A stretch of DNA of 20,899 bases from JANLIQ01 sp964358205 (GCA_964358205.1 CAYHNZ010000015.1:1-20899), one strand, 5' to 3'. Counted from the stretch's first letter, positions 12,939 to 20,537 are shown. Notes: generated by a model from the sequence alone, not told the origin. Numbers and translations are program-made.

Positions 12939-14423
12939 CTAACCAAGGGGCTCGACGCGAACTGCGTCGTAGATGGCTGACTCGTGCTGTATCACTTGCG
13001 AGGGTTCGAACAGTCCATTCCAATCAAGGTCTTTGCTCTTTTGGAACACCTTACATAGTGCGGCATTCCAGCGTGAGACAGTTTGCTCGTCCGCCGCAAG
13101 TTGTGGCGAAATCGAGAGGTGACCATTCCCGATAATCTCCCTAAACTGTGGCAGGGCGCTGTGTTCTAGCGGCTGGATCACGTCGAAGACTCTGTCCATA
13201 TCCCTCCAGTGTTTCGGAGTACTGTACACGATCTGTCTCCTTCTCTCGTCGGCGACATTGAAGGCCGCAAGTTGGACGATCCGGTAAGCATCTTCGGCCG
13301 TAAGGCCAAACGGCTCACCGGCTTTCTTGAGCAACTCCTTGACGGCGTTGCTGGCGTACAGGCCACCAGATTCCTTGACCTCGAGCATCATATTCTCGGG
13401 ATAAACAACCAAGTCTCTGATGACGCGGGTCAGTCGCTTAAGGGCGAAAACCGTGACGTGGAAGAGATCTGGCCAGGCGACGCGCTCAACACACGACTGC
13501 TCGATTGCCCGTTCTTCCCAGGTGGGAATATTGTCCCTGATCGCCGAGGCCGCTGCCTTGGCAAGCCGAGACATCCCCTCTAGGTTTTCCGTGAAGATGG
13601 GGTTCTTTTTGTGCGGCATCGCACTTGAGCCCATCTGCCCCTTGCCAAACGGCTCGTGGCAGAGCGGTCGACCGCTTCGACCGGCAAGACGAATGTCGAG
13701 CCCGATCTTGCAGATGGTCAGACAGAGTCGAGCCAGAGCATCAGCGAGCGGTGCATATACTTCTCTTGGCATGATCTGGGTCGCACCGTAAAAAGGCTTG
13801 AGCCCGAGAAACTCGAGCGTTGCCTTTTCTTCGTCGGCCGTGATCGTCGTGTAGTTTCCGACTGCGCCCGAGAACTTTGAGTAGTTTATGCTCTCTCTGG
13901 CCACTCTAAGGTGCGGAACGTGAGCGTTCACGCATTGGAGCTGGCTTAGGCAACGTTTGCCAAACGTCTGTAGCTCCGCCTCTTGGCCGTGGGTGCGGGC
14001 GAACATAATTGTGTATTGATGCTTCATCGCCAGAAGGTAGAGCTCCTCCTGGAGCCTACTGAATTCCTCAACGACAAGGTCGTAGGACTTCCCAAGCATT
14101 AGCGCGAACGCTGGCTCTTCGGTGTCGTACGAAGTGTTGCCGCTATGGAAGTACGGCTGAAGATCGATGGGTAGATGGCGTCGTCTTTCTTCGACGAAGG
14201 CGTTGAGGTCATGGTTGGTGGTCTTTTCGATCTCGTCAATCATGGTGATGTCGACTGGTACTTCCAGCAAGTACCTATCGATCTCGCCAGGCAGGTCGAG
14301 TCGATGTACTCCCAGGTGTGCTCGGGCACGGATGAAAGCAAGCTCCACTTCTTGCCAACAGCTGAACTTGTTCTCGTCAGACCAGATCTCGGTAATCTCG
14401 GGGTTGCAGTAGCGTTTTATCAA
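12939..14423 (-). CDS. purB: PurB: adenylosuccinate lyase
   Basis: Fumarase-superfamily enzyme that cleaves SAICAR to AICAR and adenylosuccinate to AMP. I start it at TTG 14423: AGGAGG lies six bases upstream, and the protein then begins (M)IKRYCNPEITEIWSDENKF, as PurB proteins do. The upstream frame to 14471 crosses the promoter leader. The 494 residues are slightly long for the family. Motifs are TSYDTEEPA near 98, FARTHGQEAELQTFGKR with its catalytic His near 145, and the signature GSSAMPHKKNPI near 265 with the flexible catalytic Ser loop. It heads the pur cluster, with its own promoter and terminator. Confidence 0.93.
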   Translation of the reverse strand: MIKRYCNPEITEIWSDENKFSCWQEVELAFIRARAHLGVHRLDLPGEIDRYLLEVPVDITMIDEIEKTTNHDLNAFVEERRRHLPIDLQPYFHSGNTSYDTEEPAFALMLGKSYDLVVEEFSRLQEELYLLAMKHQYTIMFARTHGQEAELQTFGKRCLSQLQCVNAHVPHLRVARESINYSKFSGAVGNYTTITADEEKATLEFLGLKPFYGATQIMPREVYAPLADALARLCLTICKIGLDIRLAGRSGRPLCHEPFGKGQMGSSAMPHKKNPIFTENLEGMSRLAKAAASAIRDNIPTWEERAIEQSCVERVAWPDLFHVTVFALKRLTRVIRDLVVYPENMMLEVKESGGLYASNAVKELLKKAGEPFGLTAEDAYRIVQLAAFNVADERRRQIVYSTPKHWRDMDRVFDVIQPLEHSALPQFREIIGNGHLSISPQLAADEQTVSRWNAALCKVFQKSKDLDWNGLFEPSQVIQHESAIYDAVRVEPLG

Positions 14424-14483
14424 TTCCTTCCTCCTACTAATTGTGATGTGCTCTCGGCTCAGACTGCCCAAAGCGTTAAATGT

Positions 14484-14512
14484 ATTCTACCCGTAAAACA
14501 GCCTCTTGTCAG
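14484..14512 (-). promoter_or_regulatory. Promoter of purB
   Basis: The minus strand reads CTGACA, a 17-base spacer ending TTTTACGGG, then TAGAAT, followed by ACAT. The leader to the TTG start would be about 54 bases. It matches the tRNA-Gln promoter closely. Confidence 0.75.
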
Positions 14513-14518
14513 GTACGC

Positions 14519-14540
14519 AAAAGCGCTTCCTTGCGGAAGC
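14519..14540 (-). terminator. Second, weaker terminator after rnpB
   Basis: The minus strand reads GCTTCC, loop GCAA, GGAAGC, then GCTTTT. It lies between the strong rnpB terminator and the purB promoter. Confidence 0.45.
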
Positions 14541-14562
14541 CGTGGTTCGACTTCGCTCATCA

Positions 14563-14594
14563 CGAAAAGGCCCTCCTTTCGGAGGGCCTTTTCG
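14563..14594. terminator. Strong, symmetric intrinsic terminator at the 3' end of rnpB
   Basis: CGAAAAGGCCCTCC and GGAGGGCCTTTTCG form a perfect 14-bp stem around TTTC. The A and T tracts lie within the stem, so it can work on both strands. It ends one base from the RNase P RNA 3' helix. Confidence 0.85.
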
Positions 14595-14621
14595 GAAGTC
14601 TGTAAGCCGGGTTCTGTAACC

Positions 14622-14722
14622 GCTGCGAAGCAGCGGAGGTACTAGGGACTGGGGACTCGGCACTAGATGTTAACCCAGTTCCCAGTAGCCAGTTCCTAGC
14701 TCCCCCAATGCTTCGCATTGGC
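14622..14722. repeat. Degenerate micro-repeat insertion 2 in rnpB
   Basis: Short related words such as CTAGGGACTGGGGACT, CCCAGTTCCCAGTAGCC and AGTTCCTAGCTCCC repeat in both orientations. They are flanked by the GC-clamped hairpins CCGCTGCGAAGCAGCGG and CCAATGCTTCGCATTGG. CTAGGGACTGG can pair with CCAGTTCCTAG. Confidence 0.65.
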
Positions 14723-14766
14723 ACGATCATCTATCTACCTCGGTACCTCGCAGTATTCGAAGTCGG

Positions 14767-14796
14767 GAAGATGATTGGTTTAAACCAATCATCTTC
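14767..14796. repeat. 30-bp perfect palindrome inside rnpB
   Basis: GAAGATGATTGGTTT is followed directly by its exact reverse complement. In the RNA it would form a long hairpin with a minimal TTTAAA-type loop, in the region after the P15-P16-like helix. Confidence 0.8.
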
Positions 14797-15039
14797 TTCG
14801 TGCGTTGAGACCAATATTTAATTGCGAGACCGCAATGGCGCTCGTTGTCCCTTTGGGGAACTTTGAACTTAGATTAAATATTGGCCCACTCAACTTGCAC
14901 CACGCTGGGTTTAGCTGCTCGCTCTATTACTAGAGGCGATTGTGAGCTCTTACCTTCCCACTTCGCATAAAGCTTTGTGGGATCCCCCATAGCTCCGTTA
15001 GGAGCGGAGGGGGACACTCTTTTCATCCTTGCCACCACT

Positions 15040-15135
15040 GCTCCGCAGTGTAGCAACTAGCAACTCGCCACTAGCTTCTAGCAAAATGCCAGAGGCCAGT
15101 AGCTAGGAGCCAGAAGCCACAATGCGAAGCATTGG
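15040..15135. repeat. Degenerate micro-repeat insertion 1 in rnpB
   Basis: Words such as AGCAACTAGCAACT, CCACTAGCTTCTAGC and CCAGTAGCTAGGAGCC repeat with variation. They lie between hairpins CACTGCTCCGCAGTG and CAATGCGAAGCATTG, in the P9-P10 part of the RNA. Confidence 0.6.
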
Positions 15136-15261
15136 TTAGGCTGTTTTGTTTCTGTGCCACTTTCCCTTAGATTGCTCTAGCCTGCCGTTAGCAGGAGCGC
15201 GTCTCTATGGTGCCCGGACTTTCCTCACTTGTTAAAGCGCGATCGTTTCGACTTCGGCAAA

Positions 15262-15290
15262 ATTCTACCAAATATTGGCAGTAAAGTCAA
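15262..15290 (-). promoter_or_regulatory. Promoter of rnpB
   Basis: The minus strand reads TTGACT, a 17-base spacer ending TTTGG, then TAGAAT. Transcription would begin about seven bases on, at the 5' strand of P1. Confidence 0.8.
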
Positions 15291-15416
15291 GAGAACGATC
15301 GAGAAACTACAAAACTTGACAAGTAGGTATATACTAACTGTGGATGATGTTTGTCTGCATCGGCTGCTGCGGACGAGCTTCAGAAGCATGACCGGTATCA
15401 AAACTGGCGAATCCTG

Positions 15417-16133
15417 TTACGCAAGGTCAAAAATCTTGGGGGTACCGACACTGTCCTCTCCAGTCGGCACCCCTTTTTTCATTCTGGTTCCGAACGATCT
15501 CCGATGGAGCGCGGTTGATCCGTGCTTCATAGTCATTTTCTGGTGTTGATCTGTCCCGTAACCGGCGTTTTGTAGCCAGTTATATTGAGGATGGAACTGG
15601 TGATAAACGCTCATCAATTGATCGCGATAAACTTTGGCGACTATTGAGGCTGCGGCCACCGGATAGAACAACGAATCGCCCTTAATTGCACTGATGAACC
15701 GAGTGACACCCCAGGGGTGTATGTGGTCGGTTAGGAGGAGGTCGAAATCGAGGTCGGCTAAAGCGCGCTGATAGGCCAATCTTTGGGCGGCGGACAGACC
15801 AAGCTGGTCGATCTCGTCGTTGCTAGCCGAACCGAAAGCGATTTGGAGCGCCGAGCGTCTAATCTGATAGACTAATGATTCTCGTTGCGAAGCAGTGAGT
15901 AATTTGGAGTCATTTATACCAGGAATCGGCCGGTAAATCTCCACCGCCGCGACGACTAATGGCCCAGCCAAAGCTCCTCGCCCGACTTCGTCGACGCCGA
16001 TAATTTTCTCGTAGCCAAGAGATTGGAGGTCTTTAACGAACTGATGCCTTGGCGGTCGTCGCGACGGGTTTTTTGACGACAAGGCTCGGCGAATCGTTTC
16101 GCTTGAGGAATTGGCCGGTAATCGATTTGGCAT
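15417..16133 (-). CDS. rnhB: Ribonuclease HII
   Basis: Removes ribonucleotides from DNA and RNA from RNA-DNA hybrids. Metal-binding residues of the family are visible: Asp and Glu in IIGVDEVGRGALAGP, Asp in LLLTDHIHPWG, and Asp in IKGDSLFYPVAAASIVAKVYRD. The late motif HGSTALHRRSFG is typical. The start is uncertain. ATG 16133 has GGAGG twelve bases upstream and overlaps the uvrA end by 101 bases. TTG 16080-16082 would give a length nearer the usual ~200 residues. Its C-terminus has an extra tail (MKKGVPTGEDSVGTPKIFDLA) that is encoded by a terminator-like hairpin. The stop TAA lies 12 bases beyond that hairpin's minus-strand T-run. Confidence 0.9.
   Translation of the reverse strand: MPNRLPANSSSETIRRALSSKNPSRRPPRHQFVKDLQSLGYEKIIGVDEVGRGALAGPLVVAAVEIYRPIPGINDSKLLTASQRESLVYQIRRSALQIAFGSASNDEIDQLGLSAAQRLAYQRALADLDFDLLLTDHIHPWGVTRFISAIKGDSLFYPVAAASIVAKVYRDQLMSVYHQFHPQYNWLQNAGYGTDQHQKMTMKHGSTALHRRSFGTRMKKGVPTGEDSVGTPKIFDLA
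15439..15479. terminator. Terminator-like hairpin inside the 3' end of rnhB
   Basis: The 11-bp arms GGGGTACCGAC and GTCGGCACCCC pair with one mismatch on the plus strand, and with a G-U instead on the minus strand. On plus, six T follow directly. On minus, CAAGATTTTTG follows. It may end the uvrA-rnhB transcript, an unseen plus-strand transcript, or both. Confidence 0.6.
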
Positions 16134-19077
16134 TACTACTAATATCCTCCGGTGTACCTTCGGCGACAAGCTCGCCGCCACGGTCGCCTCCATCTGGACC
16201 CAAATCAATCACCCAGTCGGCGCAACGGACGACATCAAGATTATGTTCAATTAAAATAACGGTATTGCCCTTATCAACTAATTGATAAAGGACGGTCAGC
16301 AAGCGCTGAATATCCTCAAAGTGCAAGCCGGTAGTCGGCTCATCAAGAATATAAAGGGTCTTACCAGTTTCGCGCTTAGCCAATTCGGTAGCCAGTTTGA
16401 TTCGCTGGGCTTCGCCACCCGATAGGGTAGTGGCTGGCTGACCGAGCCGCATATAGCCTAAACCAACAGCTTGGAGTACCTCCAGCTTGTCTGTTACGTC
16501 GGCAGTACCCTTAAAGAAGTCCAGGGCTTCGGCGACAGTCATTTGCAAGACATCGCTGATGTCTTTTTCTTGATATTTAATTTCGAGCGTTTCTGGGTTG
16601 AAGCGCTTGCCTCGGCACTCAACGCAGGGTACATAAACGTCAGGCAAGAAGTTCATTTCAATTCTCATCTGACCGTCACCGCGACAGTTTTCGCACCGAC
16701 CACCCCGAAGATTGAAGCTAAATCTCGACGCTTCGTAACCTCGTTCGGCCGCCTCGCTGGTAAGGGCGAATAATTCTCGGATCGGCCCCAAAGTGCCGGT
16801 ATAGGTGGCTGGGTTTGAACGGGGAGTACGGCCGATAGCTGATTGATTAACATTAATGATGTTGTCAATTTGGTCTAGGCCGGTAATGCCGCCGTGCGGC
16901 GCCGGATCGGCCTGGTTACCGTGAAAGTGTTTTTCAAGAGCTACGGCCAAAGTGTCGCTGATTAGGGTTGATTTGCCCGAACCGGAAACGCCGGTGACGC
17001 AGATTAATCGATTGAGTGGGATTTTTACCGATACATTTTTAAGATTATTACCAGTTGCGTTCTTTATCTCTAGGTAAACGGCTTCGTGCTCGTGACGATG
17101 ACTGGGCAAGCTGATTTTCTTGGAATTGGACAAGTAAGCACCGGTTAAAGATTTCTGGTCGTCCATAATTTGTTTCGGCGTGCCTTCAGAGATGATTTCG
17201 CCACCGAGCTCGCCCGCTCCTGGGCCCATATCGATAATATGATCAGCAATCAGCATTGTGTCTTTGTCGTGCTCAACCACAATGACGGTGTTGCCGCGCT
17301 CCTTTAGCTCTCTAATGGTTTGGAGTAATTTCTGGTGATCACGAGCATGCAAACCGATTGATGGCTCATCAAGAATATAGATTACACCAGTTAAACCCGA
17401 TCCAAGCTGGGTAGCCAAACGAACGCGTTGGGCCTCGCCTCCAGCCAGTGTGGAGGTGGTGCGGTTTAGGGTGACGTAACCCAAACCAACTTCGAGTAAG
17501 TAGGCGAGACGCTGGGCAACCTCCTTAATAATAGGAGCGGCGATTTTTGCCTGACCGTTATGGCCAAAAACAGTTTTCAGCTCTTCAAAGTATTGAGCGG
17601 CTTGCTCGATGCTCAAGCTAGTGACATCGATGATGTTTTTGTCTTTAATTTTAATTGACAGAACCTCGACACGCAGTCGTTGACCGTGACACGACTGGCA
17701 AATTTTCTCAACCATATACTTTTCAATTTCGTTCTTGAGATAATCGGAATCGGTTTCACGATAACGACGTTCGAGATTGGGTAAAACACCTTCGAACAAC
17801 TCGGAGTCGTTAGTGTTCGATACTTCTTGGGGTGAGTCAGGCTCTACTATCTCGATGTCTGGATCTGTCTGCTCACCAAGTTTACCCGTGGGGGTGCTGT
17901 TATCAGTTGAGAGGTGAGCCCGTTGAATTGTTGAGGGGTTGTTATTAGAGCCCGGTTCGCCAAACTGAATTATGTTCATAATAGCTTCCGGTAACTCGCC
18001 AACGGGGGTATCTAAGCTGAAATGATATTTACTCGATAGAGTGTTGAGAGTTTTTTGGTACCAATTGGAGTGGCTAGTCGTTCGACTCCAAGGTCGAATT
18101 GCTCCTTCAGCTAAAGTTAGACGAGGGTTGGGTATGACTAGGTCTTTCTCGGCTACCATCTGGAGACCCAGGCCCTGGCAAATTTGGCAGGCGCCCTCGG
18201 GATTATTGAAGGAAAAAAGCCGTGGCTCGATGTCGGGGAACTGCCAGCCGCACTGGCTACAGGCGTAGCGTTGAGAGTAAAATTGTTCCTTGCTGTTATC
18301 GGGTGCGCTGACAACGAGCATACCGCTACCAAGCTTAAGAGCTCTCTCAACCTGTTTCAATAGATCAATATAGGCGATCGACTCTGACTGTTCGTTAGAC
18401 ACCGGAAAATCAATATTGCCAACCAGCAGCTCGATTGTATGACGCTTATTCTTATCAGTTGTTAGGCTTAAGGCCTCGTCAATATCCATCTCGACTCTGT
18501 CAAACCGAACTCTGACAATTCCGTATTTTCGAGCTTGTTTTAAATGATACTTATGTTCGCCTTTGCGACCCTGAACGGCGAGAGCAAAAACTTTGGCTTT
18601 CAAAGTGTCCTTGTCCGTGAATCCCCGCAAAATTAGACGAGTGATAGACTCGATTGTCTGTGGCTTAATGACGATGCCACATTTGGGGCAAAACGGTGTA
18701 CCGGCTCGAGAAAAAAGTAAGCGTAGAAAATCATATATTTCGGTGGCCGTGGCGACGGTTGAACGGGGATTACGAGAGGCTGTCTTCTGGTCGATGGCGA
18801 TGGCCGGCGACAAGCCCTCGATGTAATCAAAATCCGGTCGCTCGATATCGCTCAAGAATTGACTGACATAGGATGACAAGCTTTCAACATAACGACGCTG
18901 ACCTTCGGCAAAAATTGTATCAAAGGCCAAGCTGGATTTACCCGAACCCGACAGACCGGTAATGATCGTTATTTTGTTTTTCGGGATAGTGACATTGAGA
19001 TTTTTGAGGTTATGTGTGCGCGCCCCAACGATCTGAATGTTTTCTAAGCTGTCTCTGGTTAAATTTTGTTTTGACAT
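16033..19077 (-). CDS. uvrA: UvrA: excinuclease ABC subunit A
   Basis: Damage-recognition ATPase of nucleotide excision repair, 1014 residues from ATG 19077. Two ABC modules are complete: Walker A GLSGSGKSS at 41-49 and GVSGSGKST in the second half, signatures LAGGEAQRVRLA and LSGGEAQRIKLA, and both ILDEP Walker B motifs. Zinc-binding pairs are CPKC, CSQCG with CQICQG, and CENCRGDG with CVECRGKRF. It is longer than the usual ~940 because of a disordered Ser/Thr/Asn/Pro/Glu-rich insertion (about 373-427) before FEGVLPNLERRYRETDS, and a short C-terminal tail. TTG 19098 would add seven residues but lies on the predicted promoter. No Shine-Dalgarno precedes the ATG. The end overlaps rnhB. Confidence 0.97.
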   Translation of the reverse strand: MSKQNLTRDSLENIQIVGARTHNLKNLNVTIPKNKITIITGLSGSGKSSLAFDTIFAEGQRRYVESLSSYVSQFLSDIERPDFDYIEGLSPAIAIDQKTASRNPRSTVATATEIYDFLRLLFSRAGTPFCPKCGIVIKPQTIESITRLILRGFTDKDTLKAKVFALAVQGRKGEHKYHLKQARKYGIVRVRFDRVEMDIDEALSLTTDKNKRHTIELLVGNIDFPVSNEQSESIAYIDLLKQVERALKLGSGMLVVSAPDNSKEQFYSQRYACSQCGWQFPDIEPRLFSFNNPEGACQICQGLGLQMVAEKDLVIPNPRLTLAEGAIRPWSRTTSHSNWYQKTLNTLSSKYHFSLDTPVGELPEAIMNIIQFGEPGSNNNPSTIQRAHLSTDNSTPTGKLGEQTDPDIEIVEPDSPQEVSNTNDSELFEGVLPNLERRYRETDSDYLKNEIEKYMVEKICQSCHGQRLRVEVLSIKIKDKNIIDVTSLSIEQAAQYFEELKTVFGHNGQAKIAAPIIKEVAQRLAYLLEVGLGYVTLNRTTSTLAGGEAQRVRLATQLGSGLTGVIYILDEPSIGLHARDHQKLLQTIRELKERGNTVIVVEHDKDTMLIADHIIDMGPGAGELGGEIISEGTPKQIMDDQKSLTGAYLSNSKKISLPSHRHEHEAVYLEIKNATGNNLKNVSVKIPLNRLICVTGVSGSGKSTLISDTLAVALEKHFHGNQADPAPHGGITGLDQIDNIINVNQSAIGRTPRSNPATYTGTLGPIRELFALTSEAAERGYEASRFSFNLRGGRCENCRGDGQMRIEMNFLPDVYVPCVECRGKRFNPETLEIKYQEKDISDVLQMTVAEALDFFKGTADVTDKLEVLQAVGLGYMRLGQPATTLSGGEAQRIKLATELAKRETGKTLYILDEPTTGLHFEDIQRLLTVLYQLVDKGNTVILIEHNLDVVRCADWVIDLGPDGGDRGGELVAEGTPEDISSNAKSITGQFLKRNDSPSLVVKKPVATTAKASVR

Positions 19078-19085
19078 AATAATGC

Positions 19086-19127
19086 GTGCTGTCGGCAATT
19101 GTACAGCACAAATGGGCGATAATGCAA
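19086..19127 (-). promoter_or_regulatory. uvrA promoter with an overlapping LexA-like palindrome
   Basis: On the minus strand TTGCAT (19122-19127) and TACAAT (19098-19103) are 18 bases apart. The palindrome GTGCTGT, ten bases, ACAGCAC (19086-19109) covers the -10 and the expected start site. The leader before ATG 19077 would be only about 14 bases. Confidence 0.5.
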
Positions 19128-19145
19128 GAGCCGGGGCTCAAGCGG

Positions 19146-19293
19146 AAAGGCTGAAGTCTAAAGGCCCAAGTCTAAAGGCCCAAGTCTAAACTAAGAATCA
19201 AGTTTTAAGTTTCAAGTGATTTAGAACTTACTGCTTCAGAATACTTGGAACTTATTACTTACTACTTACTTCAGACTTTAGACTTCAGCCTTT
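19146..19293. repeat. Inverted-repeat element between uvrA and bactofilin
   Basis: Perfect 18-bp outer arms: AAAGGCTGAAGTCTAAAG (19146-19163) and its reverse complement (19276-19293). Next to the left arm the unit AGTCTAAAGGCCCA is tandemly repeated about 2.5 times. Inside are further AAGTTTCAAGT and ACTTGGAACTT words that can pair. No coding frame is seen. Confidence 0.75.
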
Positions 19294-19379
19294 AGACTTA
19301 TCCCAGGGCTTGCATTTAGGTGAAATTTGTCTAATAACAAAGTTAGGCAAGCAAAACTGAATTATAAAGGAGGTGTAAG

Positions 19380-19808
19380 TTGAAAGGAGCAATGGAGACA
19401 AACGGACCAGGTACAATTGTCGGAGTGAACGTGTCGCTATCGGGTACGCTCAAAGATCAGAATGACATTTCGGTTTTTGGAATGATTGAGGGTGAGGTCA
19501 TTTCAGAAAAAGCGGTCATAATCGGCCAGTCAGCTCAAGTTAAGGGTCCGGTTAAAGGTGAGCTGGTAACTATTGCGGGTGTGGTTCGTGGTTCGATTAC
19601 AGCTCACGAGAAGTTGGAACTTCTTGAAACCGGTAAGGTTTTTGGCAGTATCTCAACTAAAAACCTGGTGATTCATTCGGGAGCCGTCTTAATTGGTAAG
19701 AGTGAAATGCCGGCCGGTGATGAAACTGAAGTGGGGGAATCGATTCCCGAAGATCAATCGGACAGCACTAACGAAGAATCACCTGAATTGACACCAGACG
19801 AAGAGTAG
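19380..19808 (+). CDS. Bactofilin (polymer-forming cytoskeletal protein)
   Basis: A protein of 142 residues that forms membrane-associated filaments. The core (about 9-110) is a right-handed beta-helix of repeating turns: GTIVGVNVSLSGTLKDQNDI, FGMIEGEVISEKAVIIGQSA, VKGPVKGELVTIAGVVRGSI, LLETGKVFGSISTKNLVIH. It is followed by an acidic disordered tail (ETEVGESIPEDQSDSTNEES). I take TTG 19380 as start, because GGAGG lies six bases upstream. The internal ATG at codon 5 has GGAG only two bases away. The next gene starts three bases after the TAG, so the two are probably co-translated. Assignment is by fold pattern and is strong. Confidence 0.85.
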   Translation: MKGAMETNGPGTIVGVNVSLSGTLKDQNDISVFGMIEGEVISEKAVIIGQSAQVKGPVKGELVTIAGVVRGSITAHEKLELLETGKVFGSISTKNLVIHSGAVLIGKSEMPAGDETEVGESIPEDQSDSTNEESPELTPDEE

Positions 19809-19811
19809 TAA

Positions 19812-20537
19812 ATGTACTACTACATCCTGGAACCGCCCTCAAGTCGAGCGGTTCGTCAAACCTATCAGCGCCTTCGGGATCTATTAACCAATCTTGGTAT
19901 TGCTGGCGAGATGGTCGCCGCTAGCCCGGCTCGAACACCCGAGGAACTGTCGATAATGGGTTTGGAAAAGGGTTACAGCACAATTGTGGCAGTCGGTGGG
20001 GACGCTTTTGTCGGTCGGATTGCCCAATCCATTATCGGTCAGTCGGTTTTAGGGGTAATTCCGGTCGGGGAAGCGGTTCAGATTTCCCAAATCATTGGCA
20101 CAGACAATATGCGCTCTGCCGCCGAATTTTTGAAGTTTCGACGATTAAGCACCTTTAATACCGTACTAACTGATAGTGAAGCGACTATTTTCCTCGATTC
20201 GGTAATTGAACCGACTAAATTAGCGAAAGTAAATTTTGTGATTGACGGTAAGCTACGGGGTTACGCCTATTTTAATAAACTTACCATCACTCGTAATTTA
20301 GAGATCAAGATTGAGAGTAGCCACCACATCGAGGCTAAAAAAATTCTCGGCCTTTTCTCGGTTGGAGGAAGAGTGATAGGGTCAGAAAGCGTCTTCCGTG
20401 GCAAGAATGTTCGACTAGTGACCGAGCCGGATTTGCCGGTTACCGTTTCAAGAGTGCCAATCACTAAGACCCCGATCCAGCTTCAGCTAACCCAAAACTC
20501 CTTGAAAGTAATCACTCGACGTGGTAGTATTTTGTAG
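19812..20537 (+). CDS. Diacylglycerol/lipid-kinase-fold protein with altered catalytic motif
   Basis: A protein of 241 residues. The segment YSTIVAVGGDAFVGRIAQSI followed by GVIPVGEAVQISQIIG (about 55-97) matches the nucleotide-binding GGDGTxxEVxxG...GIIPLGTxNDFA block of DAGK, YegS and related lipid kinases. The third Gly and Thr of GGDGT are Ala65 and Phe66, and GTGNDFA reads GEAVQIS, so catalysis is doubtful. The C-terminal half is beta-rich, as in these kinases. It directly follows bactofilin (three bases between them) and precedes infC. A scaffold or lipid-binding role is possible but unproven. Confidence 0.6.
   Translation: MYYYILEPPSSRAVRQTYQRLRDLLTNLGIAGEMVAASPARTPEELSIMGLEKGYSTIVAVGGDAFVGRIAQSIIGQSVLGVIPVGEAVQISQIIGTDNMRSAAEFLKFRRLSTFNTVLTDSEATIFLDSVIEPTKLAKVNFVIDGKLRGYAYFNKLTITRNLEIKIESSHHIEAKKILGLFSVGGRVIGSESVFRGKNVRLVTEPDLPVTVSRVPITKTPIQLQLTQNSLKVITRRGSIL

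Larger units (their letters stand above)
14595..15255 (-). ncRNA. rnpB: RNase P RNA (type A-like), enlarged to about 660 nt
   Basis: Catalytic RNA that trims tRNA 5' leaders. The minus strand carries GAGGAAAGTCCGGGC with ACCATAGAG near the 5' end, the AAAGTGGCACAGAAAC segment, AAGGATGAAAAGAG, GGTAAGAGCTCAC, GAGGTAGATAGATGATCG, and the 3' ACAGAACCCGGCTTACAG. This is the universal bacterial series in the right order. The ends GAAGTC (15250-15255) and GACTTC (14595-14600) pair as P1. Normal length is 350-400 nt. The excess comes from repeat-rich insertions at about 15040-15135 and 14622-14722, and from long helices such as CCAATATTTAAT with ATTAAATATTGG. Its promoter and terminator abut it. Confidence 0.93.

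Noticed and set aside
14424..14471. Longer purB start at 14471
   Set aside because: It would read through the leader and ignore an ideal AGGAGG before TTG 14423, where the family's N-terminus begins.
15229..15549. 106-residue plus-strand frame across the rnpB promoter and rnhB end
   Set aside because: It is the shadow of rnpB and rnhB on the other strand, with no Shine-Dalgarno and no recognisable sequence.
19140..19300. CRISPR array
   Set aside because: The repeats are 14-base tandem copies without spacers and with inverted arms, not regular repeat-spacer units. No cas gene is present.
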